DNA of 64,000 bases from the NCBI RefSeq assembly GCF_001975225.1, contig NZ_CP019445.1:930001-994000 (forward strand). The letters run 5' to 3'. Both the position numbers and the translations under genes were made by a program. The notes under the pieces were generated by a model that worked only from the letters and a program-made list of their open reading frames with translations, did not search any database and was not told where the DNA came from. This document shows, one piece after another, positions 10,420 through 18,355 of this stretch (position 1 is its first letter; every line of letters begins with the position of its first letter). Source of the stretch: Kosakonia cowanii JCM 10956 = DSM 18146. GTDB lineage: Bacteria; Pseudomonadota; Gammaproteobacteria; Enterobacterales; Enterobacteriaceae.

Positions 10420-10488
10420 GATCAAATCCTGTATGGCTCGTGTGCGATAGGTTTCCTCAAGCGAGGGAGCTGACACCATATCACATCA

Positions 10489-10582
10489 GGTAAACATTTC
10501 AATCCACAAAACGTACATATATCGTTACACAACCAACTTTAATAGCGCTTATATGGCTGCTAGCTGTAATTATAAATTTACA
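10489..10582 (-). promoter_or_regulatory. TyrR-controlled aroF promoter region
   Basis: Three candidate TyrR boxes (consensus TGTAAA-N6-TTTACA) stand upstream of aroF. 10565-10582 reads TGTAATTATAAATTTACA, a near-perfect strong box. 10512-10529 and 10489-10506 are weaker. The box nearest the gene overlaps a minus-strand -35 TTGAAA, with TATGGT after 16 bases as -10. Three boxes in this order match the known aroF control region of E. coli. Confidence 0.75.
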
Positions 10583-10601
10583 GATAGCAACCACTGGCAC
10601 T

Positions 10602-11945
10602 TTACGCCGCGCGAACCGGCTGCGTTTTCCGCTGCCAGCGCAGGGCATCGACCAGCATAAACAGCAGTAAGCTGCCGCCCATGACCGGCATTGCCAACCC
10701 CAGCAGCAGGGCGATGATTGGCACCACACAGCGGCCCACAATAGGCAGTTGCAGCCAAGCGTGCAGCAGCGTTTCGCTCGCCGCCGGGCGGCGGATCCAC
10801 CACAAACGATAGCCGACGATAATCATCACGCACAACGCGCTGCCAAAGGCGATCAGCACCAGCTGATTTAAGATGCCGAACAGCACGCCCATATGGAAAT
10901 CAACGCCCCAGCGTGTCAGCTTCGCCATCAACGGGAAATCGGCGAAATGCACGTGATCTATCACTGCCAGCGAACTCCCCGCGATGGCGACCGCATCTAC
11001 CTGCGTCGGCCAGCGGCGATCGATCTCCGTAACCGTCCAGGCGTGCTCAGCATCGCGCGGCGGGCGGATCTCAACCTTCATCGCCGCGATCCCGGCCGCC
11101 TGCGCGCGGGCGAGCACCGCGTCAAGTTGTGCCGGGTTAAGCGTCATGTCGGGCATCGCCATCCCTTCGTGATGCATATGGTGTTCAGCGTGCGGATCGG
11201 CCAGTGCGGCTTCGCCCTTGAGCTGCGTATTAACCTGCGGCGTCATCCAGTTAAATGCAGCGCGCAGTTTATCGACGTTGCCGCCCGCCCACTGCGACCA
11301 GGTCAGGCCGGTGGCGGAGAAGAGCAGCATCCCGGCAAGCAGTAGCCAGCCAAGCGTGACGTGCAGGCGGCGATGGTTCTGCACGCGGTTATTGATGCGC
11401 CGCTTCGGCCGGGTAAAAAACCACAGCACAGTGCCGCCGAGCGCGGCGATCCACATCCACGATGCCGCCAGTTCACTGTAGAGCCTGCCGGTATCGCCCA
11501 GCAGCAGCGAGCGGTGCAGGTAATCAATCCACTGGCGCAGCGGCAAAATACCGCTGGTGCCGTAAACGGTCATATCCCCTTTCACCTGTAACGTCACCGG
11601 ATCGACAAAAATCGCCCGGCTCTCCGAGACGCCAAGCTGTGGGTCAGCAAACATCACCCGTGTCGTCTCGCTATCGCTCAGGCCAGGCCGCACAGCCAGC
11701 AAGCGCAGATGGCCGCCCGTCACCTGTTCGGCGACGCGAAGCTGGTCAGCCAGCGGTTGCCGCTCGCCGCTCTCCACGCCATACAGCGCATCGTGATAAA
11801 GCCAGCTCTCCAGCTGCGGCGTCGCAACGTAGAGCGTGCCGCTCAGCGCGGCGATAAAGATAAACGGGCCGACAAACAGGCCAATATAGAAATGCAGGCG
11901 TCGCAGCAGGTTAAGCCACGCCGCACGAGGGGTGCAGGAAGTCAT
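10602..11945 (-). CDS. PepSY-domain inner-membrane protein
   Basis: 447-residue PepSY-associated TM-helix family protein. The start MTSCTPRAAW is chosen because AGGAAAAG lies just upstream (the frame is open seven codons further). Membrane segments are visible near residues 20-40 (IGLFVGPFIFIAALSGTLY), about 165-185, 205-230, 370-400 and the C-terminus, with a large periplasmic loop carrying a His/Met-rich stretch (HAEHHMHHEGMAMPDM). Members are often called iron-regulated membrane proteins and sit near TonB receptors. The metal-rich loop suggests copper or iron handling, possibly as a reductase, but the function is inferred only. It follows the DUF2946 gene in the same operon. Confidence 0.85.
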   Translation of the reverse strand: MTSCTPRAAWLNLLRRLHFYIGLFVGPFIFIAALSGTLYVATPQLESWLYHDALYGVESGERQPLADQLRVAEQVTGGHLRLLAVRPGLSDSETTRVMFADPQLGVSESRAIFVDPVTLQVKGDMTVYGTSGILPLRQWIDYLHRSLLLGDTGRLYSELAASWMWIAALGGTVLWFFTRPKRRINNRVQNHRRLHVTLGWLLLAGMLLFSATGLTWSQWAGGNVDKLRAAFNWMTPQVNTQLKGEAALADPHAEHHMHHEGMAMPDMTLNPAQLDAVLARAQAAGIAAMKVEIRPPRDAEHAWTVTEIDRRWPTQVDAVAIAGSSLAVIDHVHFADFPLMAKLTRWGVDFHMGVLFGILNQLVLIAFGSALCVMIIVGYRLWWIRRPAASETLLHAWLQLPIVGRCVVPIIALLLGLAMPVMGGSLLLFMLVDALRWQRKTQPVRAA

Positions 11946-11976
11946 ACTTTTCCTCAAAAAGCGCAAAGGTGTGCCA

Positions 11977-11992
11977 TTCCGCGCAGGCGGAA
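11977..11992 (-). other. Intercistronic hairpin
   Basis: TTCCGC (11977-11982) and GCGGAA (11987-11992) form a perfect 6-bp stem between the DUF2946 and PepSY genes. There is no T run, so it may tune mRNA stability or read-through rather than terminate. Confidence 0.4.
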
Positions 11993-12005
11993 CACTATTT
12001 TGGGG

Positions 12006-12446
12006 TCAGGAAAAGCGTGAAGATGGCGGCGCGCGGGTGTCCGGCCAAAGCCAGGGGATAAAGTGCCACAGCCGAGGGCGCGTGCGGGCAGGCGGGCAGG
12101 TCACGCGCAGCACGCGTCCCAGCAGCAGCAGAACAAGCAGGAAAATCAGGCCGGGAACATGGGCCAGCAGCACACAGTAACCACACGCTTCGGCGTGATC
12201 GAGCGGCATGGCAGGCGGCGGGCTCTCCGGCGGCGACATTTCATGGTGTGAAACATCGTGGTGTGCATGATCGTTCTGCGCGGGCATCGGCATACTCATC
12301 TCATGATGCATACCGGGCATCGCGCTCATCGGATCTTTTTGCAGCGCGGTAGAGATAAGAGGAGCGACAAGGATCAGCAGGATCGCAAACAGCGCCAGCC
12401 ACAGGGCTGAGCGTTGGGCTCTCGTAGGATGAAAAACGTGCTTCAC
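12006..12446 (-). CDS. DUF2946 family protein, His/Met-rich
   Basis: About 146 residues from a GTG start preceded by GAAGGAG with five-base spacing. An ATG nine codons upstream lacks a ribosome site. One N-terminal membrane helix (LALFAILLILVAPLIST), a periplasmic segment very rich in Met and His (MSAMPGMHHEMSMPMP, HAHHDVSHHEM), the DUF2946 core ACGYCVLLAHVPGL, a second hydrophobic helix and a basic Pro-rich tail. DUF2946 proteins commonly accompany copper-linked TonB receptors or PepSY proteins. Metal binding in the periplasm is a reasonable inference. It is the first gene of a two-gene unit with the PepSY gene. Confidence 0.75.
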   Translation of the reverse strand: MKHVFHPTRAQRSALWLALFAILLILVAPLISTALQKDPMSAMPGMHHEMSMPMPAQNDHAHHDVSHHEMSPPESPPPAMPLDHAEACGYCVLLAHVPGLIFLLVLLLLGRVLRVTCPPARTRPRLWHFIPWLWPDTRAPPSSRFS

Positions 12447-12646
12447 CGCGTCTCCTTCAGGTCGAAGCGGCATTGTAAATTAAACATCACCAGAAGGTTA
12501 ATCATTTTACCCGAAGAGGCAAAACGGCGTGGCGTAAAGGGCCAGATAAGTTAGTTAAGCCGCTTTTGCAGGCCCCACCACGCCATCTGGCCTGCGCCCT
12601 GATTTTCCCGGCACGCCAGGCAAGTTAAGTGCAGTGAAATGCAGGG
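12447..12646. other. Junction between host DNA and the prophage-like element
   Basis: No gene is apparent. Two inverted pairs are visible: GGCCAGAT (12540-12547) with ATCTGGCC (12585-12592), and GGCGTGG (12526-12532) with CCACGCC (12578-12584). They are not nested, so they do not form one hairpin. They could be arm-type or other protein-binding sites next to the attachment site. Confidence 0.4.
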
Positions 12647-13696
12647 TTATGCATCTTCTGCCGCCACATTGCCGCCATTAAACGCCGCCAGCGGGTTGAG
12701 CGTCACCGCCTCTTCAAGATGATCGGGAGCAAAGTGGGCATAACGCATGGTTTCACGAATATTGGCATGGCCAAGGATGCGCTGCAGCACGAGGATATTG
12801 CCGCCATTCATCATAAAATGCGAGGCGAAGGTGTGGCGCAGAACGTGGGTTTTCTGCCCCTCGGCAAGAGCCAGAGAGGTGGTGGCCAGCATGCGGGTGA
12901 AGTCGGGATAACAGGGCTGAAACAGCGCCCCCTCGAGCGGAGCCAGCTCGTCGAACAGCCACTGCGGGATCGGCACGGTGCGGTTCCTGCCGCCTTTGGT
13001 TTTGACAAAGGTGAGCTTATTGGGTGACAACTGCGTGCGGGTGAGGGATTCAGCTTCGCGCCAGCGCGCGCCGGTGGCGAGACAAATTTTCACCACCCGC
13101 GTTAAATCGACATTGCCGAAACGAACACAGGCCGCCAGCAGTTCGGCGATCTGCGCCTGCGTCAGCCAGCTCATCTCGCGCTCTTTTTCGCGAAACGGAC
13201 GCACGCTCTCCAGCGGATTGGGCAGCGACCACTCACCCAGCCGGGTGAGTTCATTAAACACCGCGCTAAGGTAGTGCTGCTCGCGGTTGACGGTGATGGG
13301 CTTCACTTTCCACTTTGCCGGGTCCGGCGTATAGCCATTGTCGATCTCACCGCTCAGGCGCTTATCACGGTAGTGGGCCCAGGCTTTCGCCGTCAGCTGC
13401 GCGGCGATGGGATCGCCCAGCCCGCGGCAGACAATCTCCAGCTTCGCCAGCCGCGATTTGCTCGCCGCCAGCGACTGACCGTGCAGCTTGTACCACAGCG
13501 CAATCAGCTCGCTTAAGCGGCGGCGGTCGGCCTTCTCGCCGAGCCAGGGTTTCTCCTCCGCTTCCCGCTTCGCCCACGTCTCAAAGGCTTCCGCTTCGCC
13601 TTTGGTGGCGAACTGCTTGCGAATGCGCCGGCCGTCGCGCCCCTGGGGATAGACTTCGCAGAGCCACTTCCCGCTCTTCTGTTTGCTGACCGTCAT
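12647..13696 (-). CDS. int: P2-family tyrosine site-specific recombinase (integrase)
   Basis: 349 residues (P2 Int has 337). An N-terminal arm-binding region, a core-binding SAM-like domain (about 60-160) and a catalytic domain with the full set of active residues: Arg211 (GARWREAE), His284 and Arg287 (HVLRHTF), His310 (ILGHANI) and Tyr319 (TMRYAHF). It would catalyse insertion and excision of the element. The gene lies at the element's left edge, transcribed outward toward the attachment site as in P2. It ends about six bases after the cI gene and so is probably co-transcribed with it. Confidence 0.95.
   Translation of the reverse strand: MTVSKQKSGKWLCEVYPQGRDGRRIRKQFATKGEAEAFETWAKREAEEKPWLGEKADRRRLSELIALWYKLHGQSLAASKSRLAKLEIVCRGLGDPIAAQLTAKAWAHYRDKRLSGEIDNGYTPDPAKWKVKPITVNREQHYLSAVFNELTRLGEWSLPNPLESVRPFREKEREMSWLTQAQIAELLAACVRFGNVDLTRVVKICLATGARWREAESLTRTQLSPNKLTFVKTKGGRNRTVPIPQWLFDELAPLEGALFQPCYPDFTRMLATTSLALAEGQKTHVLRHTFASHFMMNGGNILVLQRILGHANIRETMRYAHFAPDHLEEAVTLNPLAAFNGGNVAAEDA
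12656..12667. repeat. Candidate left attachment-site core
   Basis: TTCTGCCGCCAC here is repeated exactly at 34244-34255 at the other end of the element, and similarity continues (20 of 22 positions). Here it lies within the last codons of int. Confidence 0.4.
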
Positions 13697-13702
13697 TGCC
13701 GC

Positions 13703-14548
13703 TTACACATGCTTTTCCAGCGTAAAGAGCACCACGCCGAACGGCGCGATCTCCGCTACGCCACACTCAAAATCGACCGCGTTATTGCTCAGGCGCACTT
13801 TGCCACCGGGCAAGCGCACGACATCAAAGACATCCAGCGCGTCATCAATGGCAATCACCCAGCGCCCGTTGCCAATCTTCTGCGCAGCGGTATCCACCAG
13901 CCAGCCGGCATGCAGCCCGTCAATAAAGCGCAGGCTATCGGTAGCGGCAGGTGCCAGCGACGGATCCAATACCCAGACGCCCGCCTCTTTCAGCTCGCCC
14001 GACTCATGGCGGAATTTCGGAATGGTAATAACAGCATCGTTCTGCGCAGCAGCCGGTGCCGGGTACATCTCTCCCTGCCCGGTTGCCAGCCACTTCAGGG
14101 AGACGCCGGTATCCAGCGCGCAGGTGACGACCACATCACCGGGGAAGAAGTCGCGGCGCACCCAGGTGCTGATGGTGCCTGAAGAGATATCGAGCAAATC
14201 GCCCAGATCTTTTTGCATCTGGAAGCCATAGGCATCAAGAATGCGACGCAGCACCGGGCGTCCGCCCGCCGAGAGGATCTCCTCATACAATGCCTTGCCT
14301 TTTACCTGCGGCTTCTCAACCAGATTCGCATTTGCAAACTCACCATTCACCAGCCAGTGCAGATCCGCGCCGGTATCGAGCGCGCATTTGACCACCGCTT
14401 TATAGGGCACGCTTTCCCGCTGGATCCAGCTGCTGATATTGTTCGCCGGCACATCCAGCGCCTCGGCAAGCGCTTTCTGACTGGATACGGAGTAGGACGC
14501 TGCAATGCGATCCACCACATCCTGAACACTCATCTTGTTTTCACTCAT
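13703..14548 (-). CDS. cI: 186-type CI repressor with two tandem DNA-binding domains
   Basis: Immunity repressor expected to keep the early and late-activator promoters silent. About 281 residues from MSENKMSVQD; an ATG four codons upstream (14560) is an alternative. The N-terminal Bac_CI_repr helix-turn-helix domain occurs twice. Numbering from the upstream ATG, copy 1 spans about 11-73 and copy 2 about 103-163. Each copy ends in a matching signature, WIQRESVPYKAVVKCALDTG (45-64) and WVRRDFFPGDVVVTCALDTG (133-152), followed by W-L-x-x-G. A C-terminal oligomerisation domain follows (about 180-285). Phage 186 CI has one such domain and 192 residues. The gene is divergent from the cox-like gene across a 115-base control region. 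Confidence 0.88.
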   Translation of the reverse strand: MSENKMSVQDVVDRIAASYSVSSQKALAEALDVPANNISSWIQRESVPYKAVVKCALDTGADLHWLVNGEFANANLVEKPQVKGKALYEEILSAGGRPVLRRILDAYGFQMQKDLGDLLDISSGTISTWVRRDFFPGDVVVTCALDTGVSLKWLATGQGEMYPAPAAAQNDAVITIPKFRHESGELKEAGVWVLDPSLAPAATDSLRFIDGLHAGWLVDTAAQKIGNGRWVIAIDDALDVFDVVRLPGGKVRLSNNAVDFECGVAEIAPFGVVLFTLEKHV

Positions 14549-14578
14549 GGACACCAACATCGAAAAAGTGATTTACAC

Positions 14579-14632
14579 AATCGCATTTGCGATTTATATT
14601 GCTGTTCATCGACCAAAATGCACAGCAGTGCA
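14579..14632. promoter_or_regulatory. Repressor operator region between cI and the early genes
   Basis: AATCGCATTTGCGATT (14579-14594) is a perfect dyad around a 2-base centre. A second dyad, TGCAC-AGCA-GTGCA, lies at 14619-14632. The first shares T[CT]G[CT]ATTTGC[AG]A with sites at 14326-14338, 15035-15047 and 33931-33943, and so is the best candidate CI operator. Confidence 0.6.
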
Positions 14633-14663
14633 CTACATTTCAAACAACAGGAGATAATGCGAT

Positions 14664-15032
14664 ATGTCAGATGCAAAATCAATGCCGTCGCATCCGTTAT
14701 CCGGCTCTCAAATGCAATTCAGCACCTTTTCACATGGGCAGATGGATGAGCTGATGTCCGCCCTGCTGCCGGCGCTGCAAACCCTGATCCGCTCGGCGAT
14801 GTCCGATGCGATGACGGTGAAGGATTTCGCCGCAATGCGCGGTATCAGCGAGCGTCTGGTGTGGCAGTGGCTCGATGAAGGGGTGCTGCTCAAAGCGCCA
14901 ACCCGCGAGCATACCGACGCCGGTAAACGCAGCCGCACGCTGATTAACGTCAAAGCCTGGCGCGATAAATTAACGCAGCAGGCTATCGACTGCCGTTACA
15001 TCGACCGGCGCTCCGCCACCTCATTCGGTTAA
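14664..15032 (+). CDS. Cox/Apl-like HTH regulator
   Basis: 122 residues, first rightward gene after the repressor. The second half is an excisionase-type winged helix-turn-helix: MTVKDFAAMRGISERLVWQW followed by a basic wing and TLINVKAWRDKL. Position and fold suggest the Cox (P2) or Apl (186) protein, which represses the lysogenic promoter and directs excision by integrase. It is longer than either (about 90 residues), with an extra N-terminal segment. GGAG lies about ten bases upstream of the ATG. Confidence 0.75.
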   Translation: MSDAKSMPSHPLSGSQMQFSTFSHGQMDELMSALLPALQTLIRSAMSDAMTVKDFAAMRGISERLVWQWLDEGVLLKAPTREHTDAGKRSRTLINVKAWRDKLTQQAIDCRYIDRRSATSFG

Positions 15033-15070
15033 TTTTGCATTTGCGAGTTCACGCTCACGCAGGAGGATCT

Positions 15071-15409
15071 ATGGCGATCACCTCACCTGCCGCCAGCGCA
15101 CCGCTGAGTGCCGGCGAGCGGCTTACCGGGTTAAACCACATCAGCGAGCTTCGCGGTCGCCACTGGGGGGACAGCTGGAGCGAGGTGGCGCGCTTTATCG
15201 ACGATATGCGCGACAGACGCGACGAGCAGTATGAGGCAAATGCCCGGGCGCTGGCGGCGATCTTCTTTCTCGCCCGCGTCCCCACTGCCCGCCAGGCGCT
15301 CGACCCGCAGCAGCTCACCCTCGAGGAGAAGCGCGCGCTGATTGCCGCCATGAACCACTTTCGCGTCGTTGTCAGCCTGTTTCCGAAACGGCTAACCATG
15401 CCGCTTTAA
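15071..15409 (+). CDS. DUF5347 family phage protein
   Basis: 112 residues from MAITSPAASA, chosen because AGGAGGATCT stands directly before this ATG. The frame is open 12 codons earlier. The body (GLNHISELRGRHWGDSW, FIDDMRDRRDEQYEANARAL, NHFRVVVSLFPKRLT) is that of the DUF5347 proteins found in the early region of P2-like prophages. No function is established. It belongs to the early rightward operon leading to gene A. Confidence 0.75.
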   Translation: MAITSPAASAPLSAGERLTGLNHISELRGRHWGDSWSEVARFIDDMRDRRDEQYEANARALAAIFFLARVPTARQALDPQQLTLEEKRALIAAMNHFRVVVSLFPKRLTMPL

Positions 15410-15475
15410 CCCCAACTTTCAAACCAAGACGTCAACCCGTCGGGCATCCCTTTGCCCAAATTCAGGAGAATTACC

Positions 15476-15703
15476 ATGAGAAAGACCGCGATTCACTCCC
15501 CCGCCCGCAGTGGCGATGAAGTCACGCTGCTGCTGGCTGAAGCCCGCAATAACGAACGCCTGCGCTGCGCCGGTGCCGTTTCTGCCCGCCTTGATACGCT
15601 GGCGAGCTTTATTGCCTCCCAGCGCCTCGACTGGAGCGACGCCGCCGAGCTGTTGCGCCAGGAGGCGACTCATATCGATAACCAGGCACTGGAGCTGCAC
15701 TGA
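15476..15703 (+). CDS. DUF2732 family phage protein
   Basis: 75 residues from MRKTAIHSPARSGDEV, preceded by AGGAGAATTACC. A small helical protein of the DUF2732 type (VTLLLAEARNNERLRCA, ASFIASQRLDWSDAAELLRQ), a regular member of the early operon of P2/186 relatives. Function is unknown. Its stop overlaps the start of the next gene by one base. Confidence 0.75.
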   Translation: MRKTAIHSPARSGDEVTLLLAEARNNERLRCAGAVSARLDTLASFIASQRLDWSDAAELLRQEATHIDNQALELH

Positions 15704-15924
15704 TGGCCGATGAAATGGATGGCGTTCAACAACGCGAAATGGAGGAGCGCGAGCGGCATATCCTGCACGCCCGCCGCCGTTTACTCCTCCCCTCTCGCTT
15801 AACCTGCGAATGCTGCGACATGCCGATCCCCGAGGCGCGTCGCATGGCGCTGCCGGGCGTGACCTGCTGCGTCAGCTGCCAGCAGATCGCCGAACTGAAA
15901 GATAAGCACTTCAGGAGAACATAA
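15703..15924 (+). CDS. TraR/DksA-type zinc-finger protein
   Basis: 73 residues with a four-cysteine zinc finger (CECC and CCVSC, spaced by about 18 residues) of the phage TraR/DksA family. In P2-like phages such proteins, encoded just before gene A, may act on RNA polymerase like DksA. The stop abuts the GTG start of gene A, so the two are translationally linked. Confidence 0.85.
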   Translation: MADEMDGVQQREMEERERHILHARRRLLLPSRLTCECCDMPIPEARRMALPGVTCCVSCQQIAELKDKHFRRT

Positions 15925-17964
15925 GTGGCTGTCAGCCTGGCTTACCCCTGGAACGCGCCGCGCAGCGCTATCGCCAGCCCCTACCTGACTCACGCCGAAC
16001 AGCACCGCCGCAATCAGCATATTGCGGCGGTGCTGCAGGCGCGTCACGCACTGGCGCTGCAACCCGCCTGCGTGCGCCTCTCCATCAGCCGCACAGAGCA
16101 AGCGCTGGAAAAGGCGCATGGCGCGGCGCGGGCGCACGCCTTTCTGCTGCGCTTCGCCAGGCAAACCCTGCCACGCCTGAAGGCCGTGAATGCCCGCTAC
16201 CAGATCGATTGTTTGCAATCACGCGTCTCAAAGGCACTTTTCAATGGCCATTTTGATACCGCTTTCCAGCAGGCGCTGGCTGGCCGGCTGGTCGATTTGG
16301 TTAACCGCTACAACCAGCTCGCGGACTGCAACCGGGCCAGCGTCGACCGGCTGGCGGAAGATATCGCCCACTTAATCCGTAGCGAGCTGGCGGATATTGA
16401 TGTCGATGAGCAGACCGAGCTGAAAACCCTGCACCGCTGGTATCACCACGCTGGTCTTATCGCCCTGCAATTTAACGTCACCCCACCGCACTGGCAGCGC
16501 GTGACGCAACACCGCGTCTGCGCGGAGGATCTCGCCCCGGCGGTGATCCGTCTTTTCAGCGAGCAGTGGTGGCGCGGTCATCTTCGCCGCGCAGCGGCTC
16601 AGTGGCGCGAGCATCTGCACATCGCGCTGGGCGTGGTCAGCCGTAAAACGCAGCCCTACGCCAGCCGGGACTGCATCACCACCTGGCGCGAACAAAAGCG
16701 CCGCCACCGCGCGTTTCTCAAAAGCATGGAGCTGGAGGATGAAGAGGGAAACCGCATCAGCCTGATTGATAAGCATGACGGGTCGATAGCCAACCCGGCG
16801 ATCCGCCGCTGCGAGCTGATGACGCGCATCCGCGGTTTCGAAACTATCTGTCAATCCCTTGGCTATGTCGGCGAGTTTTACACGCTGACCGCCCCAGCCG
16901 CCTTTCACGCCACCTCCCATACCGGGCACCGCAACCTGAAATGGAACGGCGCCAGCCCGGCGCAAACCCAGGGTTACTTCACTCGTCTGTGGACGCGCAT
17001 TCGCGCCAGGCTGCACCGCGACGGCCTGCGCATTTTCGGTATCCGCGTTGCGGAGCCGCATCACGATGGCACCCCGCACTGGCATCTGCTGCTGTTTATG
17101 CAGCCGCAGAACCGAGAGAAGGTGCGCGAGATCCTGCGCGATTTTGCCCACCAGCAAGATAGTGAAGAGTTACGCAACGAGAAGGCGCGAAAAGCCCGTT
17201 TTCATGCCGAAGCGATCGATGCGCAAAAAGGGAGCGCAACGGGGTATGTAGCGAAGTATATCGCCAAGAATATTGACGGCTACGCACTGGATAATGAAAC
17301 CGACCACGAAACGGACACGCCGCTGAAAGAGAGCGCCTGCGCGGTCTCCGCCTGGGCGGCGCGCTGGCATATCCGCCAGTTTCAGTTTGTCGGCGGCGCG
17401 CCGGTCACCGTCTACCGGGAATTACGCAAAATGGCCGACAGCGCCACGGCCAAAGGGCTGAGCGTGGAGTTCGCCGACGTCCACGATGCCGCCGATAACG
17501 GCGACTGGGCTGGCTACGTCAATGCTCAGGGCGGCCCGTTTGTCCGCCGTGACGATCTGCAGGTACGCACCCTGTATGAAGCAGAGGGTGAATTTAACCA
17601 GTACGGCGAACCGACGGTTCGTATTCGCGGCGTGTATGACACGGTAATCGGTAGCGGTTCGCCGGTGCTGACGCGCCTGAAGAAGTGGACCATCGTGCCG
17701 AAGCGCGCGGCGGCGGTTTTTCAGGGCGCGGCTGCGCCCGCTTGGAGTTCTGTCAATAACTGTACGCCCTTCGAGCCGGGTAAACCGCTAACAGATTACC
17801 AGCGGCGGCAACTCACCCACCGGCTGCGGGAAGGGATCCTCAGTGAACGAAACGGGAGGTTAAAAACCGATCTCAACATCATTAAGAATAATGACTTTTT
17901 GGCAAGCAATAGATGGTCAGAATATTTGTCACTTCACAATACTGTTTTTTTATCAGCGACATAG
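15925..17964 (+). CDS. A: Replication initiation endonuclease gpA
   Basis: 679-residue rolling-circle replication protein (761 in P2). GTG start preceded by AGGAGAACATAA. The Rep HUH motif is seen in EPHHDGTPHWHLLLF. The two catalytic tyrosines sit four residues apart at 441 and 445 (YVAKYIAKN), matching P2 Tyr450/Tyr454. It nicks the origin to start replication and acts in cis in P2. The last 30 residues look unlike the rest of the family and precede the region where the head genes should be, so the C-terminus may have been altered by that deletion. Confidence 0.9.
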   Translation: MAVSLAYPWNAPRSAIASPYLTHAEQHRRNQHIAAVLQARHALALQPACVRLSISRTEQALEKAHGAARAHAFLLRFARQTLPRLKAVNARYQIDCLQSRVSKALFNGHFDTAFQQALAGRLVDLVNRYNQLADCNRASVDRLAEDIAHLIRSELADIDVDEQTELKTLHRWYHHAGLIALQFNVTPPHWQRVTQHRVCAEDLAPAVIRLFSEQWWRGHLRRAAAQWREHLHIALGVVSRKTQPYASRDCITTWREQKRRHRAFLKSMELEDEEGNRISLIDKHDGSIANPAIRRCELMTRIRGFETICQSLGYVGEFYTLTAPAAFHATSHTGHRNLKWNGASPAQTQGYFTRLWTRIRARLHRDGLRIFGIRVAEPHHDGTPHWHLLLFMQPQNREKVREILRDFAHQQDSEELRNEKARKARFHAEAIDAQKGSATGYVAKYIAKNIDGYALDNETDHETDTPLKESACAVSAWAARWHIRQFQFVGGAPVTVYRELRKMADSATAKGLSVEFADVHDAADNGDWAGYVNAQGGPFVRRDDLQVRTLYEAEGEFNQYGEPTVRIRGVYDTVIGSGSPVLTRLKKWTIVPKRAAAVFQGAAAPAWSSVNNCTPFEPGKPLTDYQRRQLTHRLREGILSERNGRLKTDLNIIKNNDFLASNRWSEYLSLHNTVFLSAT

Positions 17965-18013
17965 TGATTAGACAAAATAATCTTCGCTTCCCATAAATAT
18001 CCAGCCTATGATA

Positions 18014-18029
18014 CTGTATATACATACAG
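18014..18029. promoter_or_regulatory. LexA (SOS) box
   Basis: CTGTATATACATACAG fits the LexA consensus CTGT-N8-ACAG exactly, with the favoured alternating TA core. It lies 24 bases upstream of the 61-residue ORF. Confidence 0.85.
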
Positions 18030-18053
18030 TAAGAGAATTCATGAGAGGAATTC

Positions 18054-18239
18054 ATGGTCTTTGAACGACTAAATAAGACTCAGCACAAATGGGCATGCGT
18101 GCAATTCATTGCCGAGGTGTCGCTTATCGCCAACTGCAAGCCTTCCGACCTGAAGCTGGCCTTAAGCCTGATCGCGGATCTGGCAGAGAGCGAGAACACT
18201 ACTCCCGATGATGAGGATATTTATTACAAAGCCGAATAG
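18054..18239 (+). CDS. SOS-controlled small protein, possible antirepressor (tum position)
   Basis: 61 residues, not recognised by family. It is mixed helical with an acidic C-terminus (ESENTTPDDEDIYY). AGAGGA lies six bases before the ATG, and a perfect LexA box sits just upstream. In phage 186 the LexA-controlled antirepressor gene tum lies in the same place, downstream of A and before the late region. Tum has about 146 residues, so this is at most a short positional analogue. The inference is that DNA damage induces this gene and thereby the element. Confidence 0.7.
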   Translation: MVFERLNKTQHKWACVQFIAEVSLIANCKPSDLKLALSLIADLAESENTTPDDEDIYYKAE

Positions 18240-18282
18240 CCCGCCGAACGCCATTCCGGCCACTCTCTTTACCGTACTCTTA

Positions 18283-18323
18283 CGCACCGGCTAGCGTTTC
18301 CCTCGCCCGGTGCGTCGCTTTTT
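18283..18323 (+). terminator. Terminator of the early operon
   Basis: CGCACCGG (18283-18290) pairs with CCGGTGCG (18307-18314), followed by TCGCTTTTT. Confidence 0.7.
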
Positions 18324-18333
18324 CCTCCCCGTT

Positions 18334-18355
18334 GTTGTACCAGCCACGCGCCAGC
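18334..18355 (+). promoter_or_regulatory. Candidate Ogr-dependent late promoter site for X and the lysis genes
   Basis: GTTG at 18334-18337 and CAGC at 18352-18355 flank 14 bases, the same dyad as upstream of V, the fibre genes and FI. Lying about 80-100 bases before X, it would drive X, holin, lysozyme, Rz/Rz1 and R. Confidence 0.6.

Noticed and set aside
12526..12541. GGCGTGGCGTAAAG resembles the start of the P2/186 cos sequence (GGCGTGGCGGGGAAAG in 186).
   Set aside because: It lies outside the integrase gene on the host side, not between A and the late genes, and the match breaks after nine bases. I treat it as chance.
14664..17964. Search for cargo or defence (moron) genes such as old, tin or retron-like genes in the early region.
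   Set aside because: All ORFs between cI and A fit known small P2/186-type early families. No extra gene of defence type is present.
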